From the IMG/VR virus record IMGVR_UViG_3300044701_004230, positions 1 through 42,046 of that record: 42,046 nt of DNA, one strand, 5' to 3'. The position numbers and the translations under genes are program-made. The notes beneath the pieces are model-generated. The model was not told the DNA's origin, did no database searches, and worked only from the letters and a program-made list of their open reading frames with translations. Positions 9,645 to 18,978 of this stretch are shown here, in pieces. Each line of letters begins with the position of its first letter. Within the stretch, counting starts at the first letter, position 1. The DNA is from a virus.

Positions 9645-12600
9645 TTACCCGTTCGGGAATGTGGCAGTAGGTCTGACAAAATCAGACACGTATCGGGCTA
9701 CACCTTTAGTGATCCGCAGGTCATCAATGTACCCTAGAAAATTTATACCAATAGCGCTACTGGTAAGGCCGGTTACATCTACCGTACTATTAAAAGAAGG
9801 CGATACAAAGGAAGTTGAACTACCGCTGGCGATGTTCTCCTGAGAGCCGTTAACGAATATCCTGCATGTGCCTGAGCTTCTGGTGAATGCCACATGAACC
9901 CAGGTATTGAGATAAAGCGCTTGGGCGATATCTACACTGTATATATCGGAAAGAGTGCCAACGTTGAAGCTTGCTTGCAACCTGTACCCAAATCCAGCAT
10001 CTCCATACCTAAAGACAAATCCAGAGCCACCATAATTAATAGAGAATATTGTTGCATTATTTGCGTAAACATATGGCACGGCGCCACTCGTATTGGATGT
10101 GACGTAAACCCAAGCTTCAACTGTAAAATCACCTGTCCCAAAAGCAAAGCCACTTGGTGTCCCCGTCGAGAGGTAGTCGCCAGTACCGTCAAAGAAGGCG
10201 CTCGAGCCACCAAATTTATTTCGCGTTGTACTGATTTGAGCGTTGCCGAAGGGAGTTATGGTCAGGTTGTTTAAACTGCTATCGACAAATGTCGTGCTAC
10301 CATTCGTGCCATTCGCACGTAATAACAAGCTAACATTACTGAAATTGGGATCAGTTACTACTGGATCTGAAACGTCAGGGAATGCGGTAGTACGCGGGAC
10401 AAAATCACCCACGTAGCGGGCCACTCCCCTTGTGATGCGAAGATCGTCAATATTGCCCTGGAAGTTTGTGCCAATAGTAACATTCGTTAGGTTGGTTACG
10501 TTTGCTGTACTTGTAAAGGAAACGAATTGGAAAAAGGCTGAGCCAGTACCTACAGACAGATACTGTCGATTACCATTGATGAACAATCGGCAAACATTTG
10601 AGCTTCTTGTGAAGGCAATATGAACCCAAGTATTCAGGTATGTAGATTGCGAAATATTCGCGTAGTAAGTATTGGCCGCCGTGGCAGAGTCAAGGGTTAC
10701 CTGTAATCTGTGCACATATGGAGAAGCACTATCCGCATACCTGATAGTAAGGGAGGTACTCCCATAATTCATTGTTAGTATCTGGGGAAAAGCTAAGGTG
10801 CTAGCCGTGATACGGACCCAGGCTTCGACGGTGAAATCCCCAGTCCCGAAAGTTAGGGCACTTGTTATTGCGGGAGAAAGAAAGTCGCCCGTTCCGTCGA
10901 ACAGCCCACTCGAGCCACCGAACTTGCTTTGAGCAGTGCTAATCTGCGCATTGCCGCTGGGAGTGACTGTCAACGCGTTAGGGCTGCTATCCGTGAACGT
11001 GGTGCTACCGTTGCTACCATCCATGTGCAACAGGAGGCCAACATTCGCGAAATAGGGGTCGGTTGACGACTCTGCTGGCACCGCTGTTGGGGCGGGTGGA
11101 AACGCGAAAGCCCTGGGCGTAAATGCTGTCCAGTAGCGTGCAACTCCTTTGGTTATCCTGACTTCATCTATCCAGCCCAAGAAAACATTACGAAAAGTGC
11201 CAAGACTGGTAAATGGCGTCATTGCCCCAATTCTCATAGGGGCAGTAGTCGCTGGGCAGAAGTCTGTGGTTATCGAAGTGTCTGTTCCCACCTGTGTTCC
11301 ATTTACAAACAGGCGGAGCACGTTACCATTACGCACCGCAGCAACGTGGTACCATACGCCCGCTGTCGAGAACGCGAAGGCACCCGAGGCTGACCCCTGC
11401 GTGCCGCCACCGCTATTGAAGCCCCAGGCAAATTGCAGGCTACTAGTGCCAGCATAAAAACTAAAAACGTTTTCAGTAGTTGAAGCATTGGATTGAGAAA
11501 CTATAGCGTAGGTACTCGGTCCCTGGGCATTGACTAGAGTTGGCCTGATCCAGGCTTCTATTGTAAAGTTTCCAGTACTAAAATGATGTATGCTACTTGC
11601 CGGGAAGGTTACAAAGGTACCATTACCAAAAACACCCTGGTCCTCGACGCCATTGAAGTATGCACTTGCCCCGCCAAACTTGCTTTGCGAAGTGCTAATA
11701 AATACTGCGCTTTGAGCCGACTGCGTTCCATCGAACCCGTACTGGCTATTATCGACGAAGCTGTTACTGCCATCGGCATTATCAAAGTGAACGAGTAGAG
11801 TGGTATTGTTAAAGAATTCGTCAGCGACTCCAGCCGCAGGCGGATAAGTAAAACTAGCAGTCGTAATCGAAGGTGACCTTAGTAGCGTGTAATTCCATGT
11901 GCTGTAAGGAGTACGTCGCCATGTATTTGTCGCAATACAAACATAAAGATATTCGAAATCTTTAGATATTTGGCCAGCCTTTCCGGGCGCATTTGTACTG
12001 GCTGGAACTGGCCAGGATATGTTTTCAGTTGGAACCCAGCTAGAGTTGGTTGAGTTCCACCTAAGGCACTGGTCGTTTTCAGCGATAGTCTGAGTTAACG
12101 CGCTATTAACGATCTGGGCTCCGCCAACGGAGGTTACGGTCAATGCATTAGTGCTAGAATCTGTAAATGTTGTTGAGCCACTGAGTCCATCCATTCGAAG
12201 CAATGTACTAACACTGGACCAGTTCTGGTCATTGACTCCTTCTCGGAAGGGTGCAGCAGGTATAAAGTCGGCACTGTAACGAGCAACGCCTTTTGTGACC
12301 CGGAAATTGTCCAGGTAGCCATTAAGGAAGTAAGAAGCCCCGTCACCCAGTCGCCCTATTACGCAACCAGTGGCGAGCGACAAGGTTACGCTATATGAGT
12401 ACTCCGAATCCCTTATCCCATTAATATAATAGCGCCATGTCGTACCGCTTCGAGTCAGGGCGATATGATTCCATTGATTCAAAGGAATTGTAGATACCGA
12501 TAACCCTCTATCGGCACCATTCGAGAAAACCTGAAGCTTGCCCGTCGAGGTGATGTACCACACCATTGCGTTGACCCTTGAGCCCACTCCACCGATCGGA

Positions 12601-13943
12601 ATAGTATCAAAAAGTGAGTAATTATTATAAGAAGTCATGTATATCCAGGTCTCAACCGTGAAATCACCCGTCCCGAAGGCAAGGACAGCATTTGCCGGTA
12701 GAGTTAGATAGCTACTGGTACCATTGAAGAAACCAGCATTGCGACTAGCCGTGACAAGGGTATTTACATCGTTTAAAGCATTTATCGAAACATTACCACT
12801 GCCGGATGATAATCCATAGGTTTGCCAAGTAATATTCGAGCCATCCGTAGTTAGTACCTTGTTTGTATTGCTGGCCTGACTTGGCAGCAATGCAGTAATG
12901 GCAGCATCTCTTGTAGTTTGGCCAGTGCCACCTTTCGCGATTCCTATCGCGGCCGATAATTTTGTATCAACAATGGTACCGTCGAGAATTTTTGAATTGG
13001 TAACGGCACCGTCATTCAAGACAAAGCTGGTAGATCCATAGCCATAGTTGGTTACTGTTAGAGAGCCTTTGTTCTCGTTCTCAATTCCAGCGCTTAATTG
13101 AGCAATTGTTTTAACCGTTGTTTGTGCAAGCATCCTGACTTCCCCATCTCCCCTATGTATTACAACTTCTCCTTGCCGCAGCGGATCCGGAGGCGCAAAT
13201 AGACCCAAGAGATTGCTAATTTTTGCACTACCATTTGGTGTAACAGTTAAATTATTGATACTGGAGTCCGTAAATACCGTTGAGTCATGAGGGCCAACCA
13301 TGTGAAGTAACAGGCTGACATTAGAAAAGTACGGGTCGTTAACTCCCTCGGGGAAAGGTCCAGTCGGGAGAGTAAAGTTAGTGCTGTACCGAGCTACTCC
13401 TTTGGTAATTCGAAAATCTTGAAGATTTCCATTAAAAGGAAGTGGACCAGTGTTTTCGCTTGATCTTCCTATTATTGCACCAGTGGCGAGCGATAAGTCT
13501 ACGCTATAAGTGTATTCAGTAGCATCTTTAATTCCATTTATAAAATATCGCCACGTCGTGCCGCTTCGGACGATGGCAATGTGATTCCACTGGCCCGCCA
13601 GCAATGCCGAGGTAGACATTCCTCTGTAGTTGCTCGCAGAATATATATTAATTCTCGCATTAGCCTCTACAATAATTAGCATCGCGTTATTTCTTTGAAA
13701 ACTGGTGCCTATTGGTTGCGTATCAATAATCGTACGAGCATTATTCGGTGCGCCTAGATAGACCCACGTTTCAATTGTGAAATCAGATGTCCCCATGGCG
13801 AGGACATTGTTGGCCGGCAGAGTTAAATAGCTATTAGACGCACTAAAGGAACCACTCAGTCCGAACGGAGTGAGGTCCGTCACAGTGGTTGCGAGACTAT
13901 CCGTCGTATTTTTCAGCCTTATCCTATCTGGAAAAACAGACAT
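9645..13943 (-). CDS. Giant multi-LamG tail fibre/adhesin with permuted LamG units
   Basis: 1,432 residues from ATG. It starts MSVFPDRIRLKN, like the fibre at 14443-16677 (MALFPERIVFKN). Five LamG units are recognisable by the FTGDFTVE.W core and the 'DDLRITKGVARY' end. The last three (about residues 710-952, 955-1188, 1195-1432) are normal tandem units. The first two (about 27-238 and 397-611) appear with the C-terminal part first and the N-terminal strands (NVSLLLHM..STTFTDSS) last. They split a conserved backbone: the ENENKGSLTV/GGTGQTT/LLPSQ module (~243-395) and the QCLRWNSTNSSWVPTE module (~613-708). Role inferred: host-glycan binding. It is by far the largest adhesin in the block. Confidence 0.87.
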   Translation of the reverse strand: MSVFPDRIRLKNTTDSLATTVTDLTPFGLSGSFSASNSYLTLPANNVLAMGTSDFTIETWVYLGAPNNARTIIDTQPIGTSFQRNNAMLIIVEANARINIYSASNYRGMSTSALLAGQWNHIAIVRSGTTWRYFINGIKDATEYTYSVDLSLATGAIIGRSSENTGPLPFNGNLQDFRITKGVARYSTNFTLPTGPFPEGVNDPYFSNVSLLLHMVGPHDSTVFTDSSINNLTVTPNGSAKISNLLGLFAPPDPLRQGEVVIHRGDGEVRMLAQTTVKTIAQLSAGIENENKGSLTVTNYGYGSTSFVLNDGAVTNSKILDGTIVDTKLSAAIGIAKGGTGQTTRDAAITALLPSQASNTNKVLTTDGSNITWQTYGLSSGSGNVSINALNDVNTLVTASRNAGFFNGTSSYLTLPANAVLAFGTGDFTVETWIYMTSYNNYSLFDTIPIGGVGSRVNAMVWYITSTGKLQVFSNGADRGLSVSTIPLNQWNHIALTRSGTTWRYYINGIRDSEYSYSVTLSLATGCVIGRLGDGASYFLNGYLDNFRVTKGVARYSADFIPAAPFREGVNDQNWSSVSTLLRMDGLSGSTTFTDSSTNALTVTSVGGAQIVNSALTQTIAENDQCLRWNSTNSSWVPTENISWPVPASTNAPGKAGQISKDFEYLYVCIATNTWRRTPYSTWNYTLLRSPSITTASFTYPPAAGVADEFFNNTTLLVHFDNADGSNSFVDNSQYGFDGTQSAQSAVFISTSQSKFGGASAYFNGVEDQGVFGNGTFVTFPASSIHHFSTGNFTIEAWIRPTLVNAQGPSTYAIVSQSNASTTENVFSFYAGTSSLQFAWGFNSGGGTQGSASGAFAFSTAGVWYHVAAVRNGNVLRLFVNGTQVGTDTSITTDFCPATTAPMRIGAMTPFTSLGTFRNVFLGWIDEVRITKGVARYWTAFTPRAFAFPPAPTAVPAESSTDPYFANVGLLLHMDGSNGSTTFTDSSPNALTVTPSGNAQISTAQSKFGGSSGLFDGTGDFLSPAITSALTFGTGDFTVEAWVRITASTLAFPQILTMNYGSTSLTIRYADSASPYVHRLQVTLDSATAANTYYANISQSTYLNTWVHIAFTRSSNVCRLFINGNRQYLSVGTGSAFFQFVSFTSTANVTNLTNVTIGTNFQGNIDDLRITRGVARYVGDFVPRTTAFPDVSDPVVTDPNFSNVSLLLRANGTNGSTTFVDSSLNNLTITPFGNAQISTTRNKFGGSSAFFDGTGDYLSTGTPSGFAFGTGDFTVEAWVYVTSNTSGAVPYVYANNATIFSINYGGSGFVFRYGDAGFGYRLQASFNVGTLSDIYSVDIAQALYLNTWVHVAFTRSSGTCRIFVNGSQENIASGSSTSFVSPSFNSTVDVTGLTSSAIGINFLGYIDDLRITKGVARYVSDFVRPTATFPNG

Positions 13944-13971
13944 CTACGATGTATCGCTGAGATAGGATGCC

Positions 13972-14403
13972 CTAGGTTACGGTAAATGTAAATATGCCAT
14001 TCGCGTTCCAGCTTATTCGAAATTGTTGTCCATCGCTCACTGACTCTATTGCATCAAAATTCACGAAGGCCACTGGGGGCTCACCCGCGTCCGATGCATT
14101 GTACAATATGGCATAAGCCGCCGTTATAGAACCCCCCGCTGCTGTCCACACCGCATCGTCTGCGTCGAACTTTGCGTCATTTGTCGTAACCGTGCTTACG
14201 GCCACGTTTGTAAGTGCTTGACCGCCAGTTGTATACCCAAAGCTATTGGCCGTTTCTGTGCCACCAGTAGCGGCTAGGGTTGCATGAGTTCCATCGAACG
14301 TTGCTGCCGTTAACAGCTTTACCTTATAAGTATCGGATGGACTATTGCTACCATCAAGGAACCTGAGCAAGGTGTTGTTATAGACGCTGACCGTAACTGG
14401 CAC
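13972..14403 (-). CDS. Small beta-rich fibre-associated protein, paralogue 2
   Basis: 143 residues from a GTG, placed at the same point as the ATG of its paralogue at 7756-8190 (both read MPV). It shares DTYKVKLL, STVTTNDAKFDADDAVW and SWNANGIFTFT with that protein. It sits between two LamG fibre genes with short gaps (39 and 28 nt) in one operon. Function unknown; probably a structural or chaperone partner of the neighbouring fibres, as for paralogues 1 and 3. Confidence 0.72.
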   Translation of the reverse strand: MPVTVSVYNNTLLRFLDGSNSPSDTYKVKLLTAATFDGTHATLAATGGTETANSFGYTTGGQALTNVAVSTVTTNDAKFDADDAVWTAAGGSITAAYAILYNASDAGEPPVAFVNFDAIESVSDGQQFRISWNANGIFTFTVT

Positions 14404-14442
14404 CTTAAAAGCCTAAAACTTTCCGGTTAGTTTGCCTAATGA

Positions 14443-16677
14443 TTACTTTAATGGTAGCTCCATCGCTGGCGGAGTGAAGCTACTTGTGTACCTGGCCACG
14501 CCATAAGTATAGCGAAAGTCATCAACATAACCATTTAAAAACACAAACGTTGATCTCCCGATGTACAATGGCCCATTGGTAGGATTACCAAGCCATGTAG
14601 TATTACCGGTTAAGTTTCCATCTGTAAATATACGTATACGCTTTTCTGCCGCCACATGAGTCATGGCAATGTGATGCCAATTATTTAGTGTTATCGTTCC
14701 ACCAGTCGTCTGTTGGAAATAACCGTAGAGTCCGCTAGTCTGCTGGAAAGCAAACCTGACACTCCCTCCCGCTACGGGACCAAATGCCCAGTAAGCGTTT
14801 ACAGAGCTAGTAGTGCCACCACAATAGATTAGAGGAGACCAGAATACGCCACCTGGATACTGATCACTTGCAAAACTTGTACATCTTACCCAACATTCAA
14901 TAGTGATATCTGTTCCCCACCAAGTAACCAAGTTACCAGGCGGACTTGCAAATTGCAGGGAGGAATTAGTTCCATTGAACAAGGCAGAAGAGCCTCCGAA
15001 TTTGGACTGAGCCGTGCTCATCGCAAGTCCACCGTTTACCGTGGCTACGTAATTATTGGCACTAAGGTCGGTAAATGTTGTACTGCCATTCGCCCCATTC
15101 ATCGCGTAACGCAGCGATACACTCGAAAATAATGTGTCCAGATAGCCAGCCTTGGGGGGTGCTGCCACCACGGCTGTGTCTTTTGCTGGTGGGAGGATAA
15201 TATTCGCCTGACTCGGCTTCTGCTTTAAGGCAATTGTCATGCGGTATGCAGGATTGCCGTCGGCAAAGGTAGACGATGCATACGTTAGATCGGTAGAAGC
15301 AACGCCTGGAGTAAATTTCCTTCCCGCGTGAGCCTGGAGGGATCCGCTAATGAAACCCGTATCACTGGGAGACCATTCATAGTCAAAGTATAGCGGTGAT
15401 TCCAGCGTCCCAGGGGTTGCGGTCATGCATCCTCCAGCAGTAGTACAATTTCCACCTTGATGGAGTAGATAAAGTACTACACAATTAGACGTAGTAGTAG
15501 TGATGCTTAGAGGTTGCTTGGCCCCTGGAGTCGTGGCGGTATTAAAAAGGGAGGTGACTGCATCTATCGGATTGGTTGTAGCAATATTTCTAAATACTAT
15601 TATCTGGGCATCTACATCATAACTACTGGCTTGAAATGTAAAAACAGCATTGGGTTCAGCGCTGCTAGCCGCATATTTGTAATATACTCGAGTTCCCGAT
15701 TGAAAGTTAATATCCGTGCGCAATACATTAGCAATAAGCACCCAACCGGTCGGGGTTGGCGGAGATGCAACTCCAGTGGCTCCAACTGTCTGTATAACAA
15801 TTATGCCAATATCGCCAGCCAGGTGACCCGCAGGCCATGGGACTGAAATAGATGTCGGAATATTGTAAAATACTTTCGCTCCAACGCCTACAAATTCAGG
15901 AATAGGTGGACCAACTTTTGTCGGAGCAAGAGTCGAGGCAGTAGAGCTAATTATCAGTGGCACAATCTGAGCATAGTTCCATGTCGACAATGGCGCTCTC
16001 TTCCACCTGTTGACACCAACGCAAGAGTACAGGTAGTTCGAGTCGAACGCTAGCTGTCCAGGCCTCCCAACGTCCGTTGCCGATGCTGGAACTGTCGACG
16101 CCGGAATGTCTTGATCTGGCACCCAATTAGACGTTGTTGAATTCCATACAAGGCAATCCCCATTTACTGGCGGATCAGTTACCGTATCAATATTTTCATA
16201 TTCATTTAGAATAATCTTTTTCGAATCCCAAGAAAGAGTGGTTCCGTCGGTCGCGAGAACCTTGTCAGTATTGCCAGCCTGGGAAGGGAGTAGTGCATTT
16301 ATCGCCGTTGTGGCAGTCGTTTGCCCGGTACCCCCTTTCTCAACGCTTAGTGGACTGGCGAACTTGGCATTGGGGATACTTGCGTCAGGAATATTTACAG
16401 CAGTTACACTGTTATCATTTAAAACAAAACTAGAGGATCCTTCGCCGAAGCTTGTAACAGTTAACGACCCCTTATTCTCGTTCTTTATTCTGGCGCCTAC
16501 CTGAACTACGCTACCGGATATACTTAAAGAATAAAGGCGGAACCCGTCAGATTCTCTATACATCAATAACTCACCCGGGACCAGGGGACTTATTGATCCA
16601 GGCGCTACCTCTGCGATAAGAGTAGAAGTACCGGTTGTGCTATTTTTGAAAACAATTCTTTCAGGAAATAGCGCCAT
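14443..16677 (-). CDS. Tail fibre protein with fibre N-module, beta domain and C-terminal LamG
   Basis: 744 residues from ATG. Residues 1-150: shared fibre N-module (PLVPGELLMYRES, IKNENKGSLTVTSFGEG, EKGGTGQTTATTAINALLP, DKVLATDGTTLSW). Residues ~165-245: the linker module with CLVWNSTTSNWVPDQD and VGRPGQLAFDSNYLYSC. Residues ~255-495: an adhesin-type beta domain (PWPAGHLAGDIGIIVIQ, PTGWVLIAN, RVYYKYA). Residues ~513-744: LamG (SLRYAMNGANGSTTFTD, AQSKFGGSSALFNG, ITIECWVRC, YVDDFRYTYGVARY). It shows the uninterrupted backbone that the 1,432-residue protein contains in split form. Role: glycan-binding tail fibre, by inference from LamG. Confidence 0.86.
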   Translation of the reverse strand: MALFPERIVFKNSTTGTSTLIAEVAPGSISPLVPGELLMYRESDGFRLYSLSISGSVVQVGARIKNENKGSLTVTSFGEGSSSFVLNDNSVTAVNIPDASIPNAKFASPLSVEKGGTGQTTATTAINALLPSQAGNTDKVLATDGTTLSWDSKKIILNEYENIDTVTDPPVNGDCLVWNSTTSNWVPDQDIPASTVPASATDVGRPGQLAFDSNYLYSCVGVNRWKRAPLSTWNYAQIVPLIISSTASTLAPTKVGPPIPEFVGVGAKVFYNIPTSISVPWPAGHLAGDIGIIVIQTVGATGVASPPTPTGWVLIANVLRTDINFQSGTRVYYKYAASSAEPNAVFTFQASSYDVDAQIIVFRNIATTNPIDAVTSLFNTATTPGAKQPLSITTTTSNCVVLYLLHQGGNCTTAGGCMTATPGTLESPLYFDYEWSPSDTGFISGSLQAHAGRKFTPGVASTDLTYASSTFADGNPAYRMTIALKQKPSQANIILPPAKDTAVVAAPPKAGYLDTLFSSVSLRYAMNGANGSTTFTDLSANNYVATVNGGLAMSTAQSKFGGSSALFNGTNSSLQFASPPGNLVTWWGTDITIECWVRCTSFASDQYPGGVFWSPLIYCGGTTSSVNAYWAFGPVAGGSVRFAFQQTSGLYGYFQQTTGGTITLNNWHHIAMTHVAAEKRIRIFTDGNLTGNTTWLGNPTNGPLYIGRSTFVFLNGYVDDFRYTYGVARYTSSFTPPAMELPLK

Positions 16678-16706
16678 ATTATTTTAATATCAAATAGTAT
16701 GCCACC

Positions 16707-17699
16707 CTAGCATCCCGGCTCCGACGTGTTCGATACACAGGTCAGGGTTGTAGGGTCGCACTTTTCGCACGGGGGACAATCGGAGTTACAGCGACATTTG
16801 GCGAAACAGGCTGCCGGTGGCGTCCATGTCTGACATTTTTTTATGTAGTAAGTTGTTTCGTTAGTGACAGGATTGTAGAAGTACCCAGCTTTAGTATTGG
16901 TATATCCTGCAGGCGCTGTTGGGGGAACCCAGTTCGGATCGTACGTACCTGCGGATGTTGAGGGGATCGTTTCACACAAAATGAGTTCTCCGGGCTGTTG
17001 GCAGGCCTCACACGGCTGATCTACCAGCACCTGTTGGCCATTTATGGAGACACTTTTTAAATCAGAGGGTATATAAGATGCGCAATACTTTACGCCAGTT
17101 AGCACTCCACATTTTGTAAGATTTTTACACGACCAGCAGGCTGGGTCGGGGTACCACGAACCGTCGTCCGAGCACAGTTCGCAAACGCGTGTTTCATTGC
17201 ACCAACAGGGTCCACTATTGGATATCTGGCACTGTGATCCGCCATTTCCATCGCTTTGGCAGGTTGAGCACTCATCGCAATAGTTGCCAGCACAGCCATC
17301 CGGTAGCGGACCGTTTACATTGTTTTGATAAAATGAAGTACAGAATGCATTGCATTCCTTTTCTGGCTCAGGGCATTCGCCACAATTGCATATTATATAT
17401 CCTGGACCGTATCGACAACACCTGGTGCCACAGCAATCTTGCGCAAGACACGAAAGCCCTGGCGTAGACTTCCCACATTCCGTTCCACAAGTAGTCGTAC
17501 CGGTGCCGCAATCCTCGCTAGCTTTTTGAGGACCAAGAAAAGTACACTTGTTGTTTATGCATGCATATCCAGATGCGCATTCTTCTGTGTTATAGCACGC
17601 GGTTCCTCCTAGAATCGCTCTGGTTACGCCAGTTGTCAGGAACTCCGAGGCGGCTTCGGACCTCGCTTTATTGTAAAACCAACTAGAGAAGGAAGCCAT
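16707..17699 (-). CDS. Very cysteine-rich putative virion protein
   Basis: 330 residues from ATG with an AAGG just upstream. Roughly 42 cysteines occur in patterns such as CYNTEECASGYACINNKC, QDCCGTRCCRYG, CDECSTC and RCNSDCPPCEKCDP. These recall EGF/knottin-like or metallothionein-like folds, but no single family is recognised. There is no signal peptide; the first ~30 residues are amphipathic and Cys-free. It follows a LamG gene and a small beta protein, exactly as the other Cys-rich protein follows the set at 6.4-9.6 kb. Disulfides would not form in the reducing cytoplasm before lysis, so either metal binding or oxidation after release is expected. Function unknown. Confidence 0.75.
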   Translation of the reverse strand: MASFSSWFYNKARSEAASEFLTTGVTRAILGGTACYNTEECASGYACINNKCTFLGPQKASEDCGTGTTTCGTECGKSTPGLSCLAQDCCGTRCCRYGPGYIICNCGECPEPEKECNAFCTSFYQNNVNGPLPDGCAGNYCDECSTCQSDGNGGSQCQISNSGPCWCNETRVCELCSDDGSWYPDPACWSCKNLTKCGVLTGVKYCASYIPSDLKSVSINGQQVLVDQPCEACQQPGELILCETIPSTSAGTYDPNWVPPTAPAGYTNTKAGYFYNPVTNETTYYIKKCQTWTPPAACFAKCRCNSDCPPCEKCDPTTLTCVSNTSEPGC

Positions 17700-17710
17700 G
17701 TCAAGCCTTA

Positions 17711-18130
17711 CTACTGATTCTGCAAGGTGATGGTACTGGCGTTGACTATCAAAGTACTTAAGCTGCTGCTCGCATCAAAACCGAAATCGGTATAGGCTAC
17801 CAGCTCATCCGCCGATGACGCTCCTCCCCTGGACTTATAGTAAATACAGCCGCGTGCAGTAATTGAGCTGTTATTCCACGAGACAGCAGGAAAATCGATC
17901 ACTACTTTATCATTGGCAATGTTTTTGGTCACCGCTGTAGCGAGAATGACGCCACCCGCTATGTAACCAGGACCAGTCGCTTCATTAGTTATGTCAGAAC
18001 GCTTTAGATGAGTATCTTTATTTGGTGTATATGCACTCGTTACCAGCATTATCTTGAAAGTGTCAGTGTCAAAGTCGATAGCGCCGCGAGCAATATCGTC
18101 AATGGCCGAGTTATAAATCAGAGATGCCAT
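17711..18130 (-). CDS. Small beta-rich fibre-associated protein, paralogue 3 (divergent)
   Basis: 139 residues from ATG. It begins MASLIYNSAIDDIARGAIDF, then DTFKIMLVTSAYTPNKDTH and GPGYIAGGVIL. This 'D(T)DTFK(I/V).L.TSAYTPN.DTH....(E)..G.GY.AGG' pattern is common in small phage virion proteins of unknown function (recalled). It also matches the general plan of paralogues 1 and 2 (DTYKVKLL... FGYTTGG...). It lies 23 nt downstream of a LamG gene and 11 nt before the Cys-rich gene. A structural role near the fibres is likely. Confidence 0.75.
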   Translation of the reverse strand: MASLIYNSAIDDIARGAIDFDTDTFKIMLVTSAYTPNKDTHLKRSDITNEATGPGYIAGGVILATAVTKNIANDKVVIDFPAVSWNNSSITARGCIYYKSRGGASSADELVAYTDFGFDASSSLSTLIVNASTITLQNQ

Positions 18131-18153
18131 GAGATTGTTCTACTTTGAGAGTT

Positions 18154-18978
18154 CTAGTAATTAGGGAATGGTAAGGCGGGCGGCGTAAACGAGCCCGTGT
18201 AGCGCCCGACCCCCTTGGTCAGTCGTACTTCGTCCATGTAGCCCTGGAATGCGGTCCCGACCGCTCCGGCCTCTCCTGGGATGGTGCCAATCGCGATCTG
18301 GGGATTGGTACTAGGTCTGGCCCGGGCCGCTAGCGCAAAGGTCTGACTTACGCCATTGATGGCCAGGTGGGCGTTCGAGCCGACGACAGATACAGACAAG
18401 AACGACCAAGCATTATTTGGCGCAAAGACGCTACCGGTAGAGGCAACACTTACTGGGGTTCCTGTATTGTTCGCAAGTTGCAAATTGATAAAACCTGTAG
18501 AGGTAAGCTGAATCAGGGTATGGATTCCAGTAGTGTTGTTCCAGGCGACACCAGTTCCACCTGTGGACATGATTCTGGAACCACTGGCCTTGGAAGCCGT
18601 TGGGTATATCCAAGCCTCAAACGTGAAGTCGGAAAGTACAAAGTCAAAATTAACGTCATATGCACGGCTTAGGAAGTCGCCAGTACCATCGAACAGCGCA
18701 GATGCTCCGCCAAATTTGCTCTGGGTAGGATTCATCTGAACGTTGCCATTCGGAGTCAGGTTCAGTGCAAAGGCACTGCTGTCCGTAAACGTAGTACTGC
18801 CAATAGCTCCATCCAGGTGGAGAAGTAGGCTGACATTAGAAAAATTCGGATCACGAACCAGGGGCCAAGTACTAGCCCTGATTTGTAGCACCTGTTCGCG
18901 ACCTGTCCATACCCCTGAGGCAGTGGAGAGATTAGGGCTGCGCAGCGCCCCGATAAGGCCACCATTGAGCCCAATCAT
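18154..18978 (-). CDS. Single-LamG putative tail adhesin
   Basis: 274 residues. The ATG overlaps the stop of the upstream gene (TGATG), so translation is coupled. After ~40 residues without a clear motif comes one LamG unit: NVSLLLHLDGAIGSTTFTDS, QSKFGGASALFDGTGDFLS, FTFEAWIYPTA, and YMDEVRLTKGVGRYTGSFTP at the end. Unlike the other three fibres it lacks the GGTGQTT backbone module, so it may attach differently or be an added subunit. Inferred role: glycan binding on the virion. Confidence 0.82.
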   Translation of the reverse strand: MIGLNGGLIGALRSPNLSTASGVWTGREQVLQIRASTWPLVRDPNFSNVSLLLHLDGAIGSTTFTDSSAFALNLTPNGNVQMNPTQSKFGGASALFDGTGDFLSRAYDVNFDFVLSDFTFEAWIYPTASKASGSRIMSTGGTGVAWNNTTGIHTLIQLTSTGFINLQLANNTGTPVSVASTGSVFAPNNAWSFLSVSVVGSNAHLAINGVSQTFALAARARPSTNPQIAIGTIPGEAGAVGTAFQGYMDEVRLTKGVGRYTGSFTPPALPFPNY

